DNA of 64,000 nucleotides. It comes from Halodesulfovibrio spirochaetisodalis. GTDB taxonomy: Bacteria > Desulfobacterota > Desulfovibrionia > Desulfovibrionales > Desulfovibrionaceae. The stretch covers positions 124,001-188,000 of the forward strand of contig NZ_JXMS01000001.1 of NCBI RefSeq assembly GCF_001672295.1, in the 5' to 3' direction. A model generated the notes under the pieces. The model was not told the DNA's origin and did no database searches. It saw only the letters and a list, made by a program, of their open reading frames with translations. Below are positions 62,825 through 64,000 of this stretch, piece by piece (the stretch's first letter is position 1; each line of letters starts with the position of its first letter). Position numbers and translations under genes: made by a program.

Positions 62825-64000
62825 TTATTGATCTGGAGGTGTTGTCTTGTTCTGCTGGACACCATGCTCTTTTAAGAGGGCATACAGACGTGAACGGGAA
62901 AGGCCGGAGATTGCACAGGCTTCTTTTATGGAGCGGTCCGTAAGAAGCAGCAAGTCACTCAGATATTGTTTTTCCAGTTTGCGGTAGGCTTCGGCACGAA
63001 AATCATGCAGTGTTGGCAAATCTTCTTTGCGTTCGGGAAGCGGTGCGATTCGTTCCGGTGATTGGTCAATACGCTGCTTGGCCACAGAAATTCTGATGAC
63101 CTGCGGAATATGTTGTGAAAAAAGTAGCGGCTCGTGTCGGGCTGCGGACACAGCATGATCAACTGCATGGCGTAGTTCACGTACGTTTCCAGGCCAGTCA
63201 TATGCTTCCAGAACCTCCAGTAATTCAGGATCAACCTTTTTGGGCGGAATGCTGTATTGGTTGGAGAAGTCGGTAATAAATTTGTCCACAAGCAGTCGAA
63301 TGTCTTCTTTTCTTTCTGTAAGGGACGGAAGCGAAAGGTGCAGCGCCTTGATGCGGAACAGCAAGTCGCTTCTGAATGTTCCGTTATCTACCATTGCTTC
63401 AAGGTTGCAGTTGGTTGCGGCGAGCAGACGAAAGTCACTGTGCTGCTCCTGTGCGCTGCCGATGGGGCGGACTGTATGCTCTTGAAGAATACGTAGAAAC
63501 TTTTTTTGTACATCCAGCGACAGCTCGCCAATTTCATCCAGAAAAAGTGTGCCCCCGTCCGCCTGCATGATGAGGCCGGTGCTTTCTCGTGAGGCACCAG
63601 TGTATGCGCCTTTGGTATAGCCGTATAAAATCCCCTCTGCCAACGAGTCCGGCAGGGCGGCACAGTCCACCACCACAAACGGTTTATCCGAACGTTTGCT
63701 GTTTTCATGTATAGCTCGGGCAAACATTTCTTTTCCGACACCTGTTTCACCCGTGATGAGCACATTCACATCGCTTGCAGCATACTGTTCGACCGTGCTG
63801 AGCACTTTGCGGATGGCAGGGCTTTCCCCCACAATATTTTCACGCTGCAGCGGCAGTGAGGATGGCTGCGAAGTTGTAAGGCGTTTTTCCCTGTAGCGAA
63901 TAGCGCGTTCCAGCGTTACCGCGATCTGGTGAATGGAATCACTTTTCTGGATATATTCCCATGCACCGTCAGCAATAGCCTGTGCTGCACCTTCGGGCTC
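62825..64000 (-). CDS. NtrC-family sigma-54 response regulator (N-terminus outside window)
   Basis: About 391 residues are present; the gene continues past the right edge. The visible start is the end of a receiver domain (GAWEYIQKSDSIHQIAVTLERAIRYREKR, with the conserved Lys). The AAA+ domain follows with Walker A GETGVGKE, the sigma-54 contact loop GAYTGA (the common variant of GAFTGA) and Walker B GGTLFLDEIGEL. The C-terminal Fis-type HTH is IKEACAISGLSRSRLYALLKEHG. It probably activates the neighbouring transporter-malic enzyme promoter. A GTG at 63832 is not the start. Confidence 0.94.
   Translation of the reverse strand, partial: EPEGAAQAIADGAWEYIQKSDSIHQIAVTLERAIRYREKRLTTSQPSSLPLQRENIVGESPAIRKVLSTVEQYAASDVNVLITGETGVGKEMFARAIHENSKRSDKPFVVVDCAALPDSLAEGILYGYTKGAYTGASRESTGLIMQADGGTLFLDEIGELSLDVQKKFLRILQEHTVRPIGSAQEQHSDFRLLAATNCNLEAMVDNGTFRSDLLFRIKALHLSLPSLTERKEDIRLLVDKFITDFSNQYSIPPKKVDPELLEVLEAYDWPGNVRELRHAVDHAVSAARHEPLLFSQHIPQVIRISVAKQRIDQSPERIAPLPERKEDLPTLHDFRAEAYRKLEKQYLSDLLLLTDRSIKEACAISGLSRSRLYALLKEHGVQQNKTTPPDQ

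Noticed and set aside
1-64000. Prophage, insertion sequence, integrase, CRISPR array or toxin-antitoxin island
   Set aside because: No transposase, integrase, phage structural gene, cas gene or regularly spaced repeats were found; inverted repeats seen are isolated.

Overview
This window looks like the chromosome of a Gram-negative, anaerobic, marine-type sulfate reducer of the Desulfovibrionaceae. Halodesulfovibrio is my best guess; this is an inference from gene content, gene order and a mid-range G+C. Supporting signs are a selenoprotein SelD next to a selenium-type LysR regulator, an iron-containing alcohol dehydrogenase of the Desulfovibrio kind, the map-rpmJ-rpsM-rpsK-rpsD-rpoA-rplQ order, an xseA/M23/xseB/ispA/dxs operon, lipoprotein and RND genes, and a sigma-54 promoter with an IHF site. 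I see no prophage, insertion sequence, CRISPR array or large island; most of the window is core chromosome with some accessory genes.

Layout. 1-3.9 kb: end of the ribosomal protein superoperon (partial map, L36, S13, S11, S4, RpoA, L17), with a structured RNA between rpsM and rpsK. 4-6 kb: a LysR regulator overlapping selD, whose catalytic position is an in-frame UGA followed by a bacterial SECIS hairpin. 6.1-12.4 kb: tRNA-Leu, then trigger factor, ClpP, ClpX and Lon (protein quality control). 12.5-14.3 kb: two FlgO-like secreted proteins flanking a small lipoprotein. 14.4-19.7 kb: an RND efflux pump with adaptor and TetR repressor, and an AcrR-like operator over the promoter. 19.8-22.6 kb: a Zn/Mn ABC importer with a very His-rich binding protein. 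23-31.6 kb: isoprenoid genes (ispG, ispA, dxs) mixed with proS, xseAB and an M23 peptidase. 31.6-34 kb: a gene-poor stretch with terminators, inverted repeats and a repeated hairpin element. 34-45 kb: MarC, QueD, DnaE, an HD phosphohydrolase operon, an alkyl sulfatase, a HAD phosphatase, a secreted acidic repeat protein, tRNA-Met and a transaldolase-family enzyme. 45.6-55.9 kb: a SEL1 protein, YibE/F, alkaline phosphatase, a complete AapJQMP-type amino-acid importer and a voltage-gated-type cation channel. 56-64 kb: galM, Fe-alcohol dehydrogenase, several very small genes, malic enzyme, a 2-hydroxycarboxylate transporter and the C-terminal part of an NtrC-type response regulator.

The most coherent new observation is at the right end. 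The transporter-malic enzyme pair has a good sigma-54 promoter, an exact IHF consensus match upstream, a palindrome that could be an enhancer, and an intrinsic terminator inside the predicted leader, next to the gene of an NtrC-family activator. Other leads are the SelD UGA/SECIS, the rpsM-rpsK RNA, a repeated 47-nt hairpin element, families of related terminator palindromes, a PDVIIIE repeat protein, and 42-aa and 22-aa membrane peptides. Starts were chosen by ribosome-binding-site position and family length, and several differ from the longest open frame.
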